The notes: generated by a model from the letters alone, not told the origin. Positions 9,479-19,757 are shown, counted from the first letter of the stretch. The stretch: DNA of 64,000 nt from Nannocystis punicea (GCF_026965555.1 NZ_CP114040.1:4402001-4466000); one strand, 5' to 3'. Program-made: numbers and translations.

Positions 9479-10264
9479 ATGCCCCAACTTATGACGATGA
9501 TGCGGAGCGCGACGCGAGTGTTGGCGGCTGTCACTGTGATGTCGAGCCTGTCCGGGTGTGAGGCGCTGCTCGAGCCGAAGACGAAGGTCTCGCTGGCTAT
9601 TTCGCACCACGGGACGCGCGACGGGAACGGCGTCCTGCCGAACTACGGCGAGGCCGACGCCGCCCGCGTGTTCGTCAATGACAAGGGCTGGGAGATCAAC
9701 CTGGCCGAGGGCGTGATTGTGATGACCGCGGCGCAGGTCGAGTCGTGCGCCGGCGAGAGCTTCGACTTCGAGCTGCCGTACGGGCCGTTCCCCGAGTACC
9801 AGCTGGCGCAGGATCAGGACCTCGTCGACTTCGCGGCGGTCGAGCTGCCCGAAGGGACATATTGCAAGCTGCGCGTCGAGTACGGCCGCTACCAGTCGTC
9901 GCTGGCCGAGCAGGCGTTCGACACGCCGTTCCAGGTCCACGGCCACGCGTCGGTCGAGGGCTTGACGGTCTACCTCGCCGGCACCGCGGCCGACCCGACC
10001 GGCGCCAAAGAGGGCGCCAACTGGAAGTTCCAGACCAGTCAGACCAGCATCGTCGAGCTCGACCTCAGCAAGGCCGACGACGGTCGACCGTTCCGGATCA
10101 CGGGCAAGGAGCCCGGCGGCAGGGCGCTCACGGTCGCCAAGACCTACGACGCGTTCTTCCGCGGCGTCGACTTCTCCGACTTCGACGCCGAGGCGATCAG
10201 CGGCCGGCTGCTCGAGGTGCTCAAGGCCGAGACGTACGTGATCGTCGGCGCCCAGGTCTTCTGA
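9479..10264 (+). CDS. Lipoprotein of unknown function
   Basis: 261 residues from ATG 9479; GTG 9470 and ATG 9491 are alternatives. The signal peptide ends in LSGC, a lipobox, so the mature protein should be lipid-anchored in the outer or inner membrane. The rest is soluble and beta-rich (EINLAEGVIVMTAAQVESC, GTYCKLRVEYG), reminiscent of DUF4382-like domains, but I do not recognise a family with confidence. Its last 44 bases overlap, tail to tail, the 3' end of the trypsin gene on the other strand. No operon partner is visible. Confidence 0.75.
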   Translation: MPQLMTMMRSATRVLAAVTVMSSLSGCEALLEPKTKVSLAISHHGTRDGNGVLPNYGEADAARVFVNDKGWEINLAEGVIVMTAAQVESCAGESFDFELPYGPFPEYQLAQDQDLVDFAAVELPEGTYCKLRVEYGRYQSSLAEQAFDTPFQVHGHASVEGLTVYLAGTAADPTGAKEGANWKFQTSQTSIVELDLSKADDGRPFRITGKEPGGRALTVAKTYDAFFRGVDFSDFDAEAISGRLLEVLKAETYVIVGAQVF

Positions 10265-11138
10265 GCCCGGCCAGCGCCGTCAGCACGACCAGGCCGAGCG
10301 GGCCGCCGGCGTCGCCGCCCGCGGCGCAGTCGCAGCCCTCGTCCTTCTTCGGCTCGGTCACCAGGCAGTCGCACGCCTCGCACGCGTCGGTGCGCAGGTC
10401 GACACCTGTCTCTTGGTTCAGCCAGCACAGGGCGGCGTAAGGGATGGCGTAGAAGCCGCCCTTGCCGCACGTGTAGCCGCGCGAGGTGATGCCCGCGAGC
10501 CTGATCTCGCCGCCCGAAAGGGTGACGAACGCCGGGCCGCCCGAGTCGCCCTGGCACGAGTCGTGGCCCTCGCCGCCGGCCTGGAACTCGAGGCCGCTCG
10601 GGCTGAAGCGCACGATCTCGATCTCGACCTCGCGCTTGAAGCCGTTGAGGTTCTTCTCGTCGTCGCCGAAGCCGACCACGGTGATCGGGGCGCCGATGTA
10701 CATCGCCTCGTCCCACTCGGCCTGGCCGCTGATCGGTCGCGTCGGCTCGACGCCGACGAGCGGCTCCTCGAGCACGACGTAGCCGTAGTCCCAGATGTCG
10801 ACCTTGCACACGCTGGTGTCGGTGCCGCAGAAGTCGGGGTGCGAGCCGTGCTCGGCGACGGCGACGACCTGCTGGAATTCGGTCCAAACGTCGTCGCCGA
10901 CGACGACGTGCATGACCGCGGGCGAGGGGTTGTCGTCGAGGCAGTGCGCGGCGGTCAGGACGATGGTGGGGCTGACGAGCGTCCCCGTGCACATGGTCTC
11001 GCCGATGAGGATCGCCACTGCGCTCGGCCACGAGCCCGGCTCGACCAATTCGCCGCCGTAGATCGGCGCGGGCGCGGGCGCGGGCGCGGACCACGGGAGC
11101 GGCGAGGCGAGGAGGGCGGCGAGGCCGAGCTGCAACAT
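10221..11138 (-). CDS. Secreted trypsin-like serine protease with MYXO-CTERM-like tail
   Basis: 305 residues from ATG 11138. A hydrophobic signal segment (1-19) precedes IYGGELVEPGSWP, the usual start of mature S1 proteases. The triad is H65 (TAAHC), D117 (DIWDYG) and S199 (GDSGGP); D193 before SCQGDSGG predicts trypsin-like Arg/Lys specificity. After the domain come EACDC and CDCAAGGDAGG, then a short hydrophobic stretch and an Arg-rich end (LRRPGRRRSR), the pattern of MYXO-CTERM sorting signals for cell-surface anchoring. It is likely a digestive or predatory enzyme. The 3' end overlaps the convergent lipoprotein gene by 44 bases, and the Arg-rich tail lies within that overlap. Confidence 0.88.
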   Translation of the reverse strand: MLQLGLAALLASPLPWSAPAPAPAPIYGGELVEPGSWPSAVAILIGETMCTGTLVSPTIVLTAAHCLDDNPSPAVMHVVVGDDVWTEFQQVVAVAEHGSHPDFCGTDTSVCKVDIWDYGYVVLEEPLVGVEPTRPISGQAEWDEAMYIGAPITVVGFGDDEKNLNGFKREVEIEIVRFSPSGLEFQAGGEGHDSCQGDSGGPAFVTLSGGEIRLAGITSRGYTCGKGGFYAIPYAALCWLNQETGVDLRTDACEACDCLVTEPKKDEGCDCAAGGDAGGPLGLVVLTALAGLRRPGRRRSRTSRP

Positions 11139-11295
11139 GCGACTAGAATAACCCGGGTTGCCGACGATCCACGGCGATCCGGCCCGCGTACTGCGCGGCC
11201 TGGGCGTGGATCGAAATTGCCCGGGCGCGCGGGCGCAGACCGGGACAGCGCCCCGGCGATCTGGTACCGATCGCCAGTCCGACCCGGGGAGGCGC

Positions 11296-12573
11296 GTGCC
11301 GACGAATCTCTTCGCTTATCCTAACCTGGTCTCGGAGCCAGGTCCGCTCCCGCTCCGCTCGCAGCTCGACCACGACTTCACCGACGCGCTGGCCCACATC
11401 GCCCGGATCCGCACGCGCCGGCGCCTGGAGCGAGACCCGGTGTTCCGCACGATCCGTCCGCAGCTGGAGCGAGTCCTCCGCGGCTTCGAGTGGGATCTCG
11501 AGCCGACGCTCGGCCACTCGCTGGCGCCGCGACGTCCGGGGATCGTCCGCGCGGTCGCGTGGAACGTGGAGCGCGGCAAGCGCTTCGAGGGGCTCCACAC
11601 GCTCCTGACGTCCGACCCAGAGCTCTCGGCCGCCGATCTCTTGCTGCTGACCGAGGTCGACATCGGCATGGGCCGCTCCGGCAACCGCAACGTGCCGAAG
11701 GAGCTCGCCCACGCGCTCGGCATGGGCTACGTGTTCGCCAACTATCACATCGTCCTGGTCGAGGGCGATCGCGGCGAGCGCGGCCACGGGGTGCCCAACA
11801 CCAAGGCGATGCACGGCTGCGCCCTGCTGACCCGCTTCCCGGTGCTCCGCTTCGAGGCGGTCGAGCTGCACGAGCGGCGCGACAAGTTCCACGCGACCGA
11901 GAAGCGGATCGGCAACAAGCGCGCGCTGCTGTGCGAGCTGCTGCTGCCAGACGGGCCGCTGACGGTGGCGCTGGTCCACCTCGACCCGTTCGCCGGGCCG
12001 CGCGACCGGGCCCGCCACATCCGCGAGATCGTCGCCCGCCTGCGCGAGTTCGGCGGCGAGCGCATGCTCCTCGGCGGCGACCTCAACACCAACACGTACG
12101 ACCTCAGCAGCGGCCGCGGCCTGGCCTACAACTTCTTCTACAAGCTGACGCGCTTCGGCATCGAGGGGATGGCGGCCCAGTACATGAAGCCCGAGGAGCA
12201 CTTCGAGCGCGCAGTGTTCGCGGCGATGCGCGACGGCGGGTTCGAGATCGACGGCTTCAATGACTTCACCCGCGGGACCATCTACTACGACATCTACGAC
12301 CCCGAGATCTTCCGCAAGGCGCTCGACTACATGCCGAAGGCGATGCGCCGGGTGATGTGGACGTACCTCGAGCGGCGGCTGGCGCCGTGGGGCGGGCGGG
12401 TGCCGCTGCGCGTCGATTGGTTCGCGGGCAAGGGCCTGCGCCCGCGCGAGCCGCAGGTGATCGAGCGCCCGGTCGCCGCCGGCAAGCTGGTGTCCGACCA
12501 CAACCCGATCCTCGTCGACCTCGAGCTCGGGGCGGAGGGCGAACCGGACCCGCCCGAGGAGTCCGACGAGTGA
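11296..12573 (+). CDS. Endonuclease/exonuclease/phosphatase (EEP) family protein
   Basis: 425 residues from GTG 11296, three bases after GGGGAGG. An upstream in-frame TTG at 11158 would add 46 residues of poor character. EEP motifs are present: VAWNVERGKRFEGL, LTEVDIGMGRSGN with the metal-binding Glu, GGDLNTNTYD, and VSDHNPILVDL with the catalytic Asp-His pair near the C-terminus. Members hydrolyse phosphodiesters or phosphomonoesters in nucleic acids, inositides or sphingolipids. The ~75-residue N-terminal extension and the insert around 270-350 (KALDYMPKAMRR) are not typical of DNA repair members, so the substrate is left open. It converges on the amidohydrolase gene across a hairpin array. 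Confidence 0.8.
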   Translation: MPTNLFAYPNLVSEPGPLPLRSQLDHDFTDALAHIARIRTRRRLERDPVFRTIRPQLERVLRGFEWDLEPTLGHSLAPRRPGIVRAVAWNVERGKRFEGLHTLLTSDPELSAADLLLLTEVDIGMGRSGNRNVPKELAHALGMGYVFANYHIVLVEGDRGERGHGVPNTKAMHGCALLTRFPVLRFEAVELHERRDKFHATEKRIGNKRALLCELLLPDGPLTVALVHLDPFAGPRDRARHIREIVARLREFGGERMLLGGDLNTNTYDLSSGRGLAYNFFYKLTRFGIEGMAAQYMKPEEHFERAVFAAMRDGGFEIDGFNDFTRGTIYYDIYDPEIFRKALDYMPKAMRRVMWTYLERRLAPWGGRVPLRVDWFAGKGLRPREPQVIERPVAAGKLVSDHNPILVDLELGAEGEPDPPEESDE

Positions 12574-12582
12574 GCGGTGGCC

Positions 12583-12643
12583 ACATGGCCTTATGGGCAT
12601 GTAGGAGCGGGCATGCCCGATCGAGCATGACCTCTCGGGCATG
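12583..12643. repeat. Array of hairpin elements between convergent genes
   Basis: ACATGGCC-TTAT-GGGCATGT (12583-12602), a central GCATGCCCGATCGAGCATG, and CATGACC-TCTC-GGGCATG (12626-12643) fill the 79-base gap between the stop codons of the EEP and amidohydrolase genes. Each arm pair has one mismatch. Confidence 0.7.
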
Positions 12644-12652
12644 TCCTGAAGA

Positions 12653-13669
12653 TCACTGAGGGCGGTAGGCGCCGAGCCAGGCGCGGGCGTTGCCGCCGAG
12701 CACGCGGGAGACCGCGGGCTCGGCGAGCGCGAGGCCGTGGTACACGCCGGGGGTGAGCGCGCCGATCCGCGCGGCGTGGCGCCAGAACTCGAACCGCTCG
12801 CGCTCGAGCAGGCCGAGGTTGGCGGCGAGCTGGAGGTCCCAGTCGACGTCGCCGGCCGGGCCGCGCGCGGTGACGAGGTCGGAGCCGAACAGGAACCGCT
12901 CGGGCTGGACCTCGATGAGGGCGCGCAGGCGGTCGCGGTCCTCCTCGATGGCGGTGAAGCCGTCGACGCCGGGCAGGCCGGCGCCGTGGCTGGTGTCGAC
13001 GCGCAGCCGCGGGAACTCGCGCAGGAGGCCGGCGAGGCGATCGAGGTCGGTGCGGCTGCCGCACAGGTGGGCGCAGACCAGCTCGAGCCGCGGGTGGGCC
13101 CGCAGCACCCGCGCCAGTTCGTCGCGGTAGCGGACTGTGTTGACGTGGGCGAGCACGGGCACCGAGCGCTGCTCGAGCCACTCGAACAGCGAGGCGTGGG
13201 CCGGATCGTCGAGCGGGCGGGCGTGCAGCTTCTGGTGGCCGAAGTAGAGCTTGACGCCGCGAGCCCCGCGGTGAAACCACCGCTCGAGCTCGGCGATGTC
13301 GACCTCGGCCGGCTCGACTGCGACGAACGGGAACAGGCGATCGCGGTGGTCGGCGGTGGCCGCGAGCAAGTCGTCGTTGGCCTCGCGCCAGCCGTGCAGG
13401 CGGGCGTCGTCGCCGGGCGCCGGGCCCCGCGCCGGATCGAGGTGCGGGGAGGCGATCACGACGGCGGCCGCGATCGCGCGGCGGTCGAGCGCGGCCAGCA
13501 ACTCGTCGACGGCGCCGCCGACGAGGTGGACGTGGATGTCGACGCGGTCGCGCGCGGCGGGGTCGTCGTCGATGCCGGTGGTCCCGGTCGGCGTGGGGAC
13601 GCCGCAGGCGACCGCGAGGCCGGCGAGCAGGGCGACCGCGCGGCGCCGCGGCGAGGCGTCAGCACTCAC
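12653..13669 (-). CDS. Amidohydrolase-family lipoprotein
   Basis: 338 residues. The N-terminal signal ends in LAVACG, a lipobox, so the enzyme is probably exported and lipid-anchored. A DIHVHL motif (about residues 44-49) supplies the metal-binding HxH of amidohydrolase_2 (decarboxylase/lactonase-like) TIM-barrels. VKLYFGHQKLH, VLAHVNTVR, VCAHLCGS and FLFGSDLV provide later His and Asp ligands. These enzymes cleave C-N, C-O or C-C bonds, and the substrate is not inferable. Its start overlaps by 11 bases the end of the upstream PPC-like lipoprotein gene (13659-14282), so the two envelope proteins are probably co-expressed. Confidence 0.78.
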   Translation of the reverse strand: MSADASPRRRAVALLAGLAVACGVPTPTGTTGIDDDPAARDRVDIHVHLVGGAVDELLAALDRRAIAAAVVIASPHLDPARGPAPGDDARLHGWREANDDLLAATADHRDRLFPFVAVEPAEVDIAELERWFHRGARGVKLYFGHQKLHARPLDDPAHASLFEWLEQRSVPVLAHVNTVRYRDELARVLRAHPRLELVCAHLCGSRTDLDRLAGLLREFPRLRVDTSHGAGLPGVDGFTAIEEDRDRLRALIEVQPERFLFGSDLVTARGPAGDVDWDLQLAANLGLLERERFEFWRHAARIGALTPGVYHGLALAEPAVSRVLGGNARAWLGAYRPQ

Positions 13670-14282
13670 ACTCGTCCTCGCCTTCGTAGTTGCGCATGTC
13701 GACGAGCAGGCGGTACGGGTACTGGGCGTCCGGGGTGTCGCTGTGCACGCGGATCAGCAAGGTGCCGGCGTAGTCGTCGCCGTACCCGTCGAACGCGAGC
13801 ACGCCGCCGTCGGCGGTCTGGGCGATCAGCAGCTCGCGGGTGTCGGCGCGGTAGACCTCGACCGTCATCTCGTTCTCGGGACCGGCGGCGATCACCGGCT
13901 CACCGCAGGCGGCGCCGCACAGGCCGGCGTCCTTCACCAGGGCGCGCACGTGGAGGTAGTGGACGCTGTAGCCGAGGTGGGCGACGTCGAAGCGGTACCA
14001 GTCGTCCTCGCCGGGGCAGAGGTAGGCGTCCGAGACCTCGTGGTAGGCCGACCACTGGTCGACGCCGGTCCAGGCGACGTCGGTCGGGTCGTCGGGGTCG
14101 TCGTTGGGCTCCCAGGCGTCGTTGAGCGGGCAGGCGTCGGCGCCGGTGGTCGAGGTGCCGGTGGTGTCGGGCGTACCGTCGGGCGGGAGGTCGCAGGCGG
14201 CGAGCGCGGAGGCGACGACGACCTGGTGAAAGAGACAGGTCGATCGCGCTCCGGCGAGAGCGGTGGTGGCTGGCGTCGTCAT
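13659..14282 (-). CDS. Lipoprotein with pre-peptidase-like C-terminal domain
   Basis: 207 residues from ATG 14282. The signal peptide ends in ALAAC (lipobox). A Thr/Gly linker with CPLNDAWEPNDDPDD follows, the EPND signature of bacterial pre-peptidase C-terminal (PPC) domains, then a beta-sandwich with YLCPGEDDWYRFDV and GTLLIRVHSDTPDAQYPY. PPC domains bind surfaces or aid secretion. The protein ends with a Glu/Cys tail (GEDECEC). A hairpin element copy lies within the signal-peptide codons (CLFHQV). It overlaps the amidohydrolase gene downstream. The role is inferred to be envelope-associated; no catalytic domain is seen. Confidence 0.7.
   Translation of the reverse strand: MTTPATTALAGARSTCLFHQVVVASALAACDLPPDGTPDTTGTSTTGADACPLNDAWEPNDDPDDPTDVAWTGVDQWSAYHEVSDAYLCPGEDDWYRFDVAHLGYSVHYLHVRALVKDAGLCGAACGEPVIAAGPENEMTVEVYRADTRELLIAQTADGGVLAFDGYGDDYAGTLLIRVHSDTPDAQYPYRLLVDMRNYEGEDECEC
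14221..14240. repeat. Hairpin element copy within a lipoprotein signal peptide
   Basis: ACCTG-(10 bases)-CAGGT, with the loop containing GAAAGA, read on the minus strand as CLFHQV in the hydrophobic core of the signal peptide. A near-identical sequence is intergenic at 39642-39661. Confidence 0.5.
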
Positions 14283-14445
14283 CGGTGCTCCAGGGCGCTG
14301 CAAACGTGCGCCGCGGAGCGGGAGGAGCAACGCGGCGCGGTGGCGCGGGCCGAGGAGAGGCGACGGTCGCAGGCGCGGCGAGGAAGGAGCCGGGCGAGCC
14401 GCTCGGGGCCGCGCAGGCGCCGCCCGGGGCGCGTGGAGAGGCAGA

Positions 14446-14558
14446 TGTCCGATCGGACAGGCGATCGAGGCGGGCGCGGCTGCGGGCGCGTGATGTCCGA
14501 AAGGACAGGCTACGCGGTAGCGAACAGCGCCGCGGCGCATGAGATGTCTGAAGGGACA
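14446..14558. repeat. Array of three hairpin elements upstream of the PPC-like lipoprotein
   Basis: TGTCC-GATC-GGACA (14446-14459), TGTCC-GAAA-GGACA (14494-14507) and TGTCT-GAAG-GGACA (14545-14558), spaced 48 and 51 bases. They occupy the 337-base gap 14283-14619 between two leftward genes. A fourth copy (14637) is inside the next coding region. On transcripts two of them would close with GNRA-like or UUCG-like loops. No gene is seen in the gap. Confidence 0.85.
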
Positions 14559-14619
14559 GGTGTCTCGCCGCGGCGAGGCGCGGCGCCGGGGCCACCGTCG
14601 GCGGCCCGGTCGTCGGGCC

Positions 14620-16188
<1,569 letters not shown>

Positions 16189-16311
16189 CGTTCGACTCCT
16201 GCGCGAGACCCCTTAGCAGCCGGCGTGCCAGGCGCCGTGACGGGCTCGCGGCGGCGGCGTCGCGCGGGTGAACGGTGGATGGCGCGCTCGCGACGGACGC
16301 GGCGGTGTATC

Positions 16312-16346
16312 AAAAAGAGGCAGGTGGATCGTTCCGAGGCACCTGC
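16312..16346 (-). terminator. Rho-independent terminator after the sigma-54 activator gene
   Basis: On the leftward strand GCAGGTG, a 13-base loop and CACCTGC form a seven-base stem, followed by CTCTTTTT, 25 bases after the stop at 16371. Confidence 0.65.
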
Positions 16347-16370
16347 AGCGAACGGGTCGCGCGGGCGGGG

Positions 16371-17921
16371 TCACGCGCGGATCTTGAGGGCCTTGATCTT
16401 GCGCAGGAGGGTGGCGCGGCCGATGCCCATGGCCCGCGCGGCGCCGCTGCGGTTGCCGTCGTGGGCGGCCAGCACGGACTCGATGTAGAGCTTCTCCATC
16501 TCGTTCCACGACAGCCGGGCGAGATCGGCGCCGCCGCGGCCGGCCTTGCGGCCCGCGGGCGGGGGCTCGCGCGAGTCGGCAGGCAAGGGCAGGTCGGCGG
16601 CCTCGATCGCGTCGCCGGCGCTGAGGACGACCGCGCCCTCGATGCAGTTCTCGAGCTCGCGGATGTTACCGGGCCAGCTGTGCGCGTGCAGCCGCGCGAG
16701 CGCGGCCGGGGCTAAGCGCACGACCGGCTTGTTGTGGCGCTGGGCGAAGCCGGCGAGGAAGTGGTAGGCGAGCTGCTCGAGGTCCTCGGGGCCGCGCTCG
16801 CGCAGCGGCGGCATGGCCAGCGAGAGCACGCGGAGGCGGTAGTAGAGGTCCTCGCGGAAGCGCTGGCGCGCGACCATGTCCTCGAGGTTGCGGTTGGTGG
16901 CGGCGAGGATCCGGACGTCGACCTTGAGGGTCTTGCGCCCGCCGACCCGCTCGAACTCGCGGTCCTGCAGCACGCGCAGCAGCTTGCTCTGGAGCGTGAG
17001 CGGGACCTCGCCGAGCTCGTCGAGGAAGACTGTGCCGCCGTCGGCCGCCTCGAACTTGCCGACGCTGCGCTGGTCGGCCCCGGTGTACGCGCCGCGCTCG
17101 TGGCCGAAGAGCTCGTTTTCGATCAAGGTGGCGGGCAGCGAGGCGCAATCGACGGCGACGAAGGGCCGCCCGGCGCGCGGGCTGTTGTAGTGGATCGCCC
17201 GCGCGATCAGCCCCTTGCCGGTGCCGGTCTCGCCGGTGATGAGGACGGTCGCGTCGGTGCCCGCCGCGCGTGTCACGAGATCGTAGACGCGTCTCATCCG
17301 CGCGCCGCCGCCGACCACGCCGTTGAAGCGATAGCGCAGCGGCCCGCCGGTGGGGGCCCGCAGCTGGCCGTAAAGACTGGTGCTCTCGACCAACATGGCG
17401 ACCTGGCTGGCGAGCGCGCGCAGCAGGGCCTCGTCGTCGTCGTCGAAGGCGGCGCCCTTCTTGTTGAGGAGCTGGAGGACGCCGAGGATCTCGCCGGCGC
17501 GATCGAGGACCGGGACGCACAGCATCGAGCGCGTGGCGTAGTTGGTGGCGCGATCGATGGCGCCGTAGAAGCGCGGGTCGCCCTCGGTGTGCGAGAGGTT
17601 GATCGCCTCGCCGGTGCGCGCGACGTGCCCGGCGATGCCCTGGCCCACCTTGAGCCGGATCTCGCGCAGCTCCGGCAAGTGCGCGGCCTTGCTGAACAGC
17701 TCGCCGCGGGCGCGGTCGACCAGATAGAAGGTGCCGCGATCGGCGTCCATCGCCCGCGTGACGGTGTCGATGACCTGCGCGAGCAAGGCGTCGAGGTCGA
17801 CCTCGCGGCGCACCAGCTCGCCGAGCGCGACCAGCACGCTGTCACGGTCGACCCGCGTGCGTCGCGGCGATGCGTCCCCGGTCGTCGGCTTCGCGGGCTT
17901 CTTGCGGGCTCCTGGCTCCAT
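16371..17921 (-). CDS. Sigma-54-dependent activator with GAF sensor domain
   Basis: 516 residues from ATG 17921; the frame is open further upstream but that part is low-complexity. GAF domain ~35-185 (DADRGTFYLVDR, GVLQLLNKKGAAFDDDD); AAA+ domain ~200-430 with Walker A GETGTGKG (230-237), the sigma-54 contact loop GAYTGA (277-282, Phe to Tyr), Walker B GGTVFLDELGE, and the arginine-finger region; Fis-type helix-turn-helix at the end (GNRSGAARAMGIGRATLLRK). It should remodel sigma-54 RNA polymerase in response to a small ligand bound by the GAF domain. Such regulators are abundant in myxobacterial development. No adjacent histidine kinase or obvious target operon is present. Confidence 0.93.
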   Translation of the reverse strand: MEPGARKKPAKPTTGDASPRRTRVDRDSVLVALGELVRREVDLDALLAQVIDTVTRAMDADRGTFYLVDRARGELFSKAAHLPELREIRLKVGQGIAGHVARTGEAINLSHTEGDPRFYGAIDRATNYATRSMLCVPVLDRAGEILGVLQLLNKKGAAFDDDDEALLRALASQVAMLVESTSLYGQLRAPTGGPLRYRFNGVVGGGARMRRVYDLVTRAAGTDATVLITGETGTGKGLIARAIHYNSPRAGRPFVAVDCASLPATLIENELFGHERGAYTGADQRSVGKFEAADGGTVFLDELGEVPLTLQSKLLRVLQDREFERVGGRKTLKVDVRILAATNRNLEDMVARQRFREDLYYRLRVLSLAMPPLRERGPEDLEQLAYHFLAGFAQRHNKPVVRLAPAALARLHAHSWPGNIRELENCIEGAVVLSAGDAIEAADLPLPADSREPPPAGRKAGRGGADLARLSWNEMEKLYIESVLAAHDGNRSGAARAMGIGRATLLRKIKALKIRA

Positions 17922-18045
17922 TCTCGCCGAGTGTATCAGAATGAGACGGTGACTCAAACCGATGCGTGCGCTCCCGCGCCGCGGAGCAAACAGCGCTGGA
18001 GCCGCGCTGGTCGGCATATGGAGCAGCGCGGCGCGGATGCAGGCG

Positions 18046-18075
18046 TTGACGTCCGCGCGGGCCGTTCGCGATAAA
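18046..18075 (+). promoter_or_regulatory. Sigma-70-like promoter, apparently leaderless
   Basis: TTGACG, 18-base spacer, GATAAA. The expected start point falls at or next to ATG 18082, and there is no ribosome-binding site, which suggests leaderless mRNA for the Cys-rich lipoprotein. Confidence 0.5.
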
Positions 18076-18081
18076 ATCGCC

Positions 18082-18990
18082 ATGATGAAGTTGGGAAGCG
18101 CGAAGGTGCTGGGAATGAGCGCGCTCGTCGGCGCGCTGCTGATCGCGGGTTGCGGCGACGACGGGATGGGGAAAGAGACCGAGACCACGCCGACCTCGGA
18201 GCCGACGACCGCGGGCACCGAGACCGCCACCGAGTCCGGCACCAGCACCGGGGTCGGCACGGAGCCCAGCATCGGCACCGAGGCCACCACCGACCCGACG
18301 ACCACGCCCGAGACCGGGGGCAACATGAACATGTGCAACCCGAAGATCCAGGACTGTCCCGAAGGCCAGAAGTGCGTCGCCTACGACTCGATGGCGATGA
18401 ACTACTGGGACGCCAACAAGTGCGTCCCGGAGCCGATGAACGGCGGGGCGGTCGGCGACCCGTGCAACATCGACATGGGCGAGTCGGTGTTCAGCGGCCT
18501 CGACAACTGCTCGAAGGGGACGATCTGCCTCAACTTCGACTTCTCCACCGGTCTGGGCGGGACCTGCACTGCGTACTGCGGCGAAGGCAACGTCTGCGGC
18601 GAGGGTGAACTCTGCCTCGAGTCGGCCAACGAAGGCGTGCTGCCGATCTGCCTGAAGTCCTGTGACCCACTGCTGCAGGACTGCGAAGACATGCAAGGCT
18701 GCTACGGCGACCCGTCGTTCGGCGGCTTCATCTGCTTCGCGCCCGACACCGGCGAGAACCCCGGCGACGACGACTCGCCGTGCGAGTTCACCAACGCCTG
18801 CCTCGCCGGCTTCAGCTGCCAGGCCGCCGATACGGTCGAAGGCTGCGTCGGCGCGACGGGCTGCTGCACGCCCTACTGCTCGGTGTCCGGCGGCGACGCC
18901 GACTGCGCTCCGTCCGAAGACTGCGTGCCGTTCTTCGCCGACCCACCGCCCGGCACGGAAGACGTCGGGGTGTGCGTGATCCCGAGTTGA
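18082..18990 (+). CDS. Cys-rich myxobacterial lipoprotein
   Basis: 302 residues from ATG 18082 (ATG 18085 also possible). The signal peptide ends in LIAGCG (lipobox). A ~55-residue Thr/Glu/Ser/Gly-rich linker follows, then a Cys-rich region of ~190 residues with regularly spaced short loops such as CPEGQKC, CLAGFSCQ, CGEGELCLES. The pattern is that of small disulfide-stabilised extracellular modules common in Nannocystineae and Polyangiales lipoproteins. No enzyme motif is seen. It probably sits on the outer surface and may bind proteins. Its promoter gap is shared with the divergent sigma-54 activator gene. CPEGQ has the same reading as a frame-3 hairpin element copy. Confidence 0.8.
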   Translation: MMKLGSAKVLGMSALVGALLIAGCGDDGMGKETETTPTSEPTTAGTETATESGTSTGVGTEPSIGTEATTDPTTTPETGGNMNMCNPKIQDCPEGQKCVAYDSMAMNYWDANKCVPEPMNGGAVGDPCNIDMGESVFSGLDNCSKGTICLNFDFSTGLGGTCTAYCGEGNVCGEGELCLESANEGVLPICLKSCDPLLQDCEDMQGCYGDPSFGGFICFAPDTGENPGDDDSPCEFTNACLAGFSCQAADTVEGCVGATGCCTPYCSVSGGDADCAPSEDCVPFFADPPPGTEDVGVCVIPS

Positions 18991-19234
18991 GCGGTCGATG
19001 AGGCAGGGGCGACAGGCGAAGGCGGTCGCCCCGTCGAACGGTGAGCGTGCTGGATGTCTGCTCGCGTGTGGGGAGAGCTTGCGAGCTCTGCATGCGCGTG
19101 AGCGATCGCGTCGGATGGTCGATGACGTGGCGGCAGGCGAGCGAGTCCACGTCACGGTCGATCGCTCGCGGCGCTCGCTACGAAGGGGAGGGGAGGAGCG
19201 CTGCGATCGCTCCGCGGCGAGGCGACCAACGCAA

Positions 19235-19263
19235 AGAGCCGCGACGAGGATCGTCGCGGCTCT
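19235..19263 (-). terminator. Strong hairpin terminator of the roadblock-like gene
   Basis: A perfect 13-base stem (AGAGCCGCGACGA and its complement) with loop GGA on the plus strand. In the leftward direction it is followed by TTGCG, 31 bases after the stop at 19294. The remainder of the 303-base gap 18991-19293, between converging genes, shows no gene and no hairpin element of the dispersed family. Confidence 0.65.
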
Positions 19264-19293
19264 CGGAGCGCGCGTCGTGACGCGATGACGATC

Positions 19294-19677
19294 TCAGTTC
19301 GAGGTGCGCGGAGTGGGGCGAGCGAAGATCCGGTCGAAGGCGCCCTGGACCTCTTCGGACATGTCGGTGAGGGCGCCGAAGCCGATGAGGTAGAAGGGCC
19401 GGTCGCGGACGGTGACGCGCCAGACCTGCATGGGCTGGCCGTCGGTCAGCTCGTCGATGAGACCGGCGCGCAGGGTCGCGGGCTCCTCAACGAAGAGGGG
19501 GGCGACCGCGGCGACACGGTCGCCGAGGGCCTTGTCACCCGTGCCCGACAGGCACAGACCCTCGCGCGTGGCGAGCGTGAGGTGCTCCAGGCCGGTCCGC
19601 TGGGCGACCGCCCGAAGGTAGAGATCCCCGGCGGTCCAGGGGTTATCGCTGCGATCTTGGCGTCGTTCGTGCGTCAT
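19294..19677 (-). CDS. Roadblock/LC7-like protein
   Basis: 127 residues from ATG 19677, with GGAG 11 bases upstream. The segment QRTGLEHLTLATREGLCLSGTGD followed by alpha/beta structure ending in FYLIGFGAL resembles roadblock/LC7 (MglB-like) folds: small homodimeric regulators, often of Ras-like GTPases that control polarity and motility in myxobacteria. The similarity is structural and moderate; no GTPase gene is adjacent. It has its own promoter (19706-19734) and a strong terminator, so it is a monocistronic unit. Confidence 0.5.
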   Translation of the reverse strand: MTHERRQDRSDNPWTAGDLYLRAVAQRTGLEHLTLATREGLCLSGTGDKALGDRVAAVAPLFVEEPATLRAGLIDELTDGQPMQVWRVTVRDRPFYLIGFGALTDMSEEVQGAFDRIFARPTPRTSN

Positions 19678-19705
19678 CCGACAAAAACTCCGGTGTGGGT
19701 GATGT

Positions 19706-19734
19706 AGGATAAGCGCCGACTCCGGCGGGGGCAA
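19706..19734 (-). promoter_or_regulatory. Sigma-70-like promoter of the roadblock-like gene
   Basis: Leftward TTGCCC, 17-base spacer, TATCCT, ending 29 bases before ATG 19677. Confidence 0.55.
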
Positions 19735-19757
19735 AATTTCTGCCAAACGCCAGAGGC

